Of a stretch of DNA of 49,589 nucleotides, positions 48,768-49,589 are shown piece after piece. Source of the DNA: Flavobacteriales bacterium. GTDB lineage: Bacteria > Bacteroidota > Bacteroidia > Flavobacteriales > Weeksellaceae. The stretch is taken from NCBI GenBank assembly GCA_002747105.1, contig PDSY01000021.1, positions 1 to 49,589 of the forward strand, read 5' to 3'. The position numbers and the translations under genes are program-made. The notes beneath the pieces are model-generated. The model was not told where the DNA came from. It saw only the letters and a program-made list of their open reading frames with translations, and did no database searches. Positions within the stretch are counted from its first letter, which is position 1. Each line of letters starts with the position of its first letter.

Positions 48768-49589
48768 TTAATTTCCCAAGTCTTTCAAATCCACAGAATT
48801 CAACCTCAAAGCATTGGTGATTACGGATACCGAACTAAAACTCATTGCGACGGCAGCGAACATCGGACTGAGTAACATTCCAAAAAATGGATACAAAATC
48901 CCTGCTGCCAAAGGAATTCCCAAAGCATTATAAATAAAAGCAAAGAATAAATTTTGTTTCATATTTTTCAGTAAAGCATCGCTTAAAATTTTGGTTTTAG
49001 CAACACCTAAAATATCACCTTTTAAAAGCGTTATTTCTGCATTTTCAATGGCAATATCCGTTCCCGTTTCCATCGCAATTCCAATATCAGCCTGAGCCAA
49101 AGCAGGAGCGTCATTGATACCATCACCAGCCATGGCTACTATTTTGCCTTTGGCTTGTAAAGCTTTAATAAACTGAATTTTATCTGTTGGTAAGCATTGA
49201 GATTGATAGTTTTTAATACCTACTTGCTGAGCGATTTCTTGGGCAGAATTTTCGTTATCTCCAGTCAGCATAACGATTTCTACTCCTTGACTTTGAAGAT
49301 AATCAACAGCCTTTTTGGAACTTGACTTTAATGCATCAGAAAAGGTGAGTTGAGCAATGACAGTATCGTTTTTAATTAAATAAGAAGTCGTGTTGTTTTG
49401 CTCTCCAAAATCGCTTGGTAAATGGATATTTAAACTTTTTACTAAACTTAAATTACCTAAATAAAACGACTGATTTTCTATTTTTCCTTCAATGCCTTTT
49501 CCAGTATTATTTTTAAAATTATCTACTTTTTTGAGGGATAAATTTTGCTTTTTTGCCACCTTTAAAATAGCCTTGGATAAAGGATGCTC
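48768..49589 (-). CDS. Heavy-metal-translocating P-type ATPase (CopA-like), 5' part outside window
   Basis: The frame is open to the right edge and 274 codons are seen. It begins with EHPLSKAILK, the S-E-H-P-L motif of P1B ATPases that positions ATP. Then come QGVEIVMLTGDNENSAQEIA (the T-G-D hinge), MAGDGINDAPALAQADIGIA with the conserved Asp pair, and two C-terminal helices. The phosphorylation site and metal-binding domains lie outside. CopA-type Cu+ export is most likely; the metal cannot be fixed without the membrane CPx segment. Confidence 0.92.
   Translation of the reverse strand, partial: EHPLSKAILKVAKKQNLSLKKVDNFKNNTGKGIEGKIENQSFYLGNLSLVKSLNIHLPSDFGEQNNTTSYLIKNDTVIAQLTFSDALKSSSKKAVDYLQSQGVEIVMLTGDNENSAQEIAQQVGIKNYQSQCLPTDKIQFIKALQAKGKIVAMAGDGINDAPALAQADIGIAMETGTDIAIENAEITLLKGDILGVAKTKILSDALLKNMKQNLFFAFIYNALGIPLAAGILYPFFGMLLSPMFAAVAMSFSSVSVITNALRLNSVDLKDLGN

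Overview
The window comes from a low-GC (roughly one-third G+C) member of the Bacteroidota, order Flavobacteriales, most likely a Weeksellaceae-type (Chryseobacterium/Empedobacter/Weeksella-like) bacterium. The evidence is the protein set (GLPGLI protein, DUF1599 protein, BT_3928-type DoxX protein, DUF4199, MenB/MenA, Bacteroidota-style SRP RNA), signal peptides ending in a Q after Ala, and many spacers with the Bacteroidota promoter -7 box TAnnTTTG. The genus is not certain.

Layout. 1-5 kb: end of a formate/nitrite channel, RluF pseudouridine synthase, an outer-membrane barrel protein, a SanA/YdcF protein, and a FecCD-type permease with its ATPase. 5-11.4 kb: a fatty-acid beta-oxidation operon (MarR regulator, FadB-type fusion enzyme, thiolase, acyl-CoA dehydrogenase). 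It is interrupted by an S23/four-helix-bundle gene sitting between inverted arms of 7-bp repeats, and the thiolase gene is broken by an out-of-frame deletion. 11.5-20.4 kb: housekeeping genes (DUF1599, DoxX, TerB-like, TpiA, Mrp, NifU-like, GalE, M23 peptidase plus bactofilin, dnaX). dnaX is split at a run of ten A's in the way expected for tau/gamma slippage. 20.4-26.6 kb: CoA-transferase ScoAB, then menB, two PH-domain membrane proteins, menA and a metallo-hydrolase. 26.6-32.8 kb: SRP RNA, DUF4199 protein, glycosyltransferase, adhesin-like lipoprotein, YbjQ, a 44-aa membrane protein, an ICMT-like enzyme and a phosphohexomutase. 32.8-35.8 kb: an AT-rich accessory insert of three ORFs separated by a three-copy hairpin repeat. 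35.8-39.4 kb: aminotransferase, SH3 protein, KdsB, LolA-like protein. 39.4-49.6 kb, all on the minus strand: an alanine symporter, an orphan ORF beside large inverted repeats, an ABC/HlyD/TolC export operon whose ATPase motifs are all degenerate, a GLPGLI protein, a sirtuin, and the 3' part of a copper-type P-ATPase.

Three patterns stand out. (1) A hairpin repeat of about 70 bp at 33.6, 34.3 and 35.7 kb keeps the same 15-nt loop while its stem changes in a compensating way; it brackets the accessory ORFs like a cassette boundary. (2) At least ten spacers hold degenerate tandem repeats with a period of 6, 7 or 8 bp, each spacer with its own unit; several are built as inverted arms and abut start or stop codons. 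(3) The spacer at 41.16-41.53 kb contains nested long inverted repeats, one with ends matching the integron attC core consensus. None of these could be checked against databases here.
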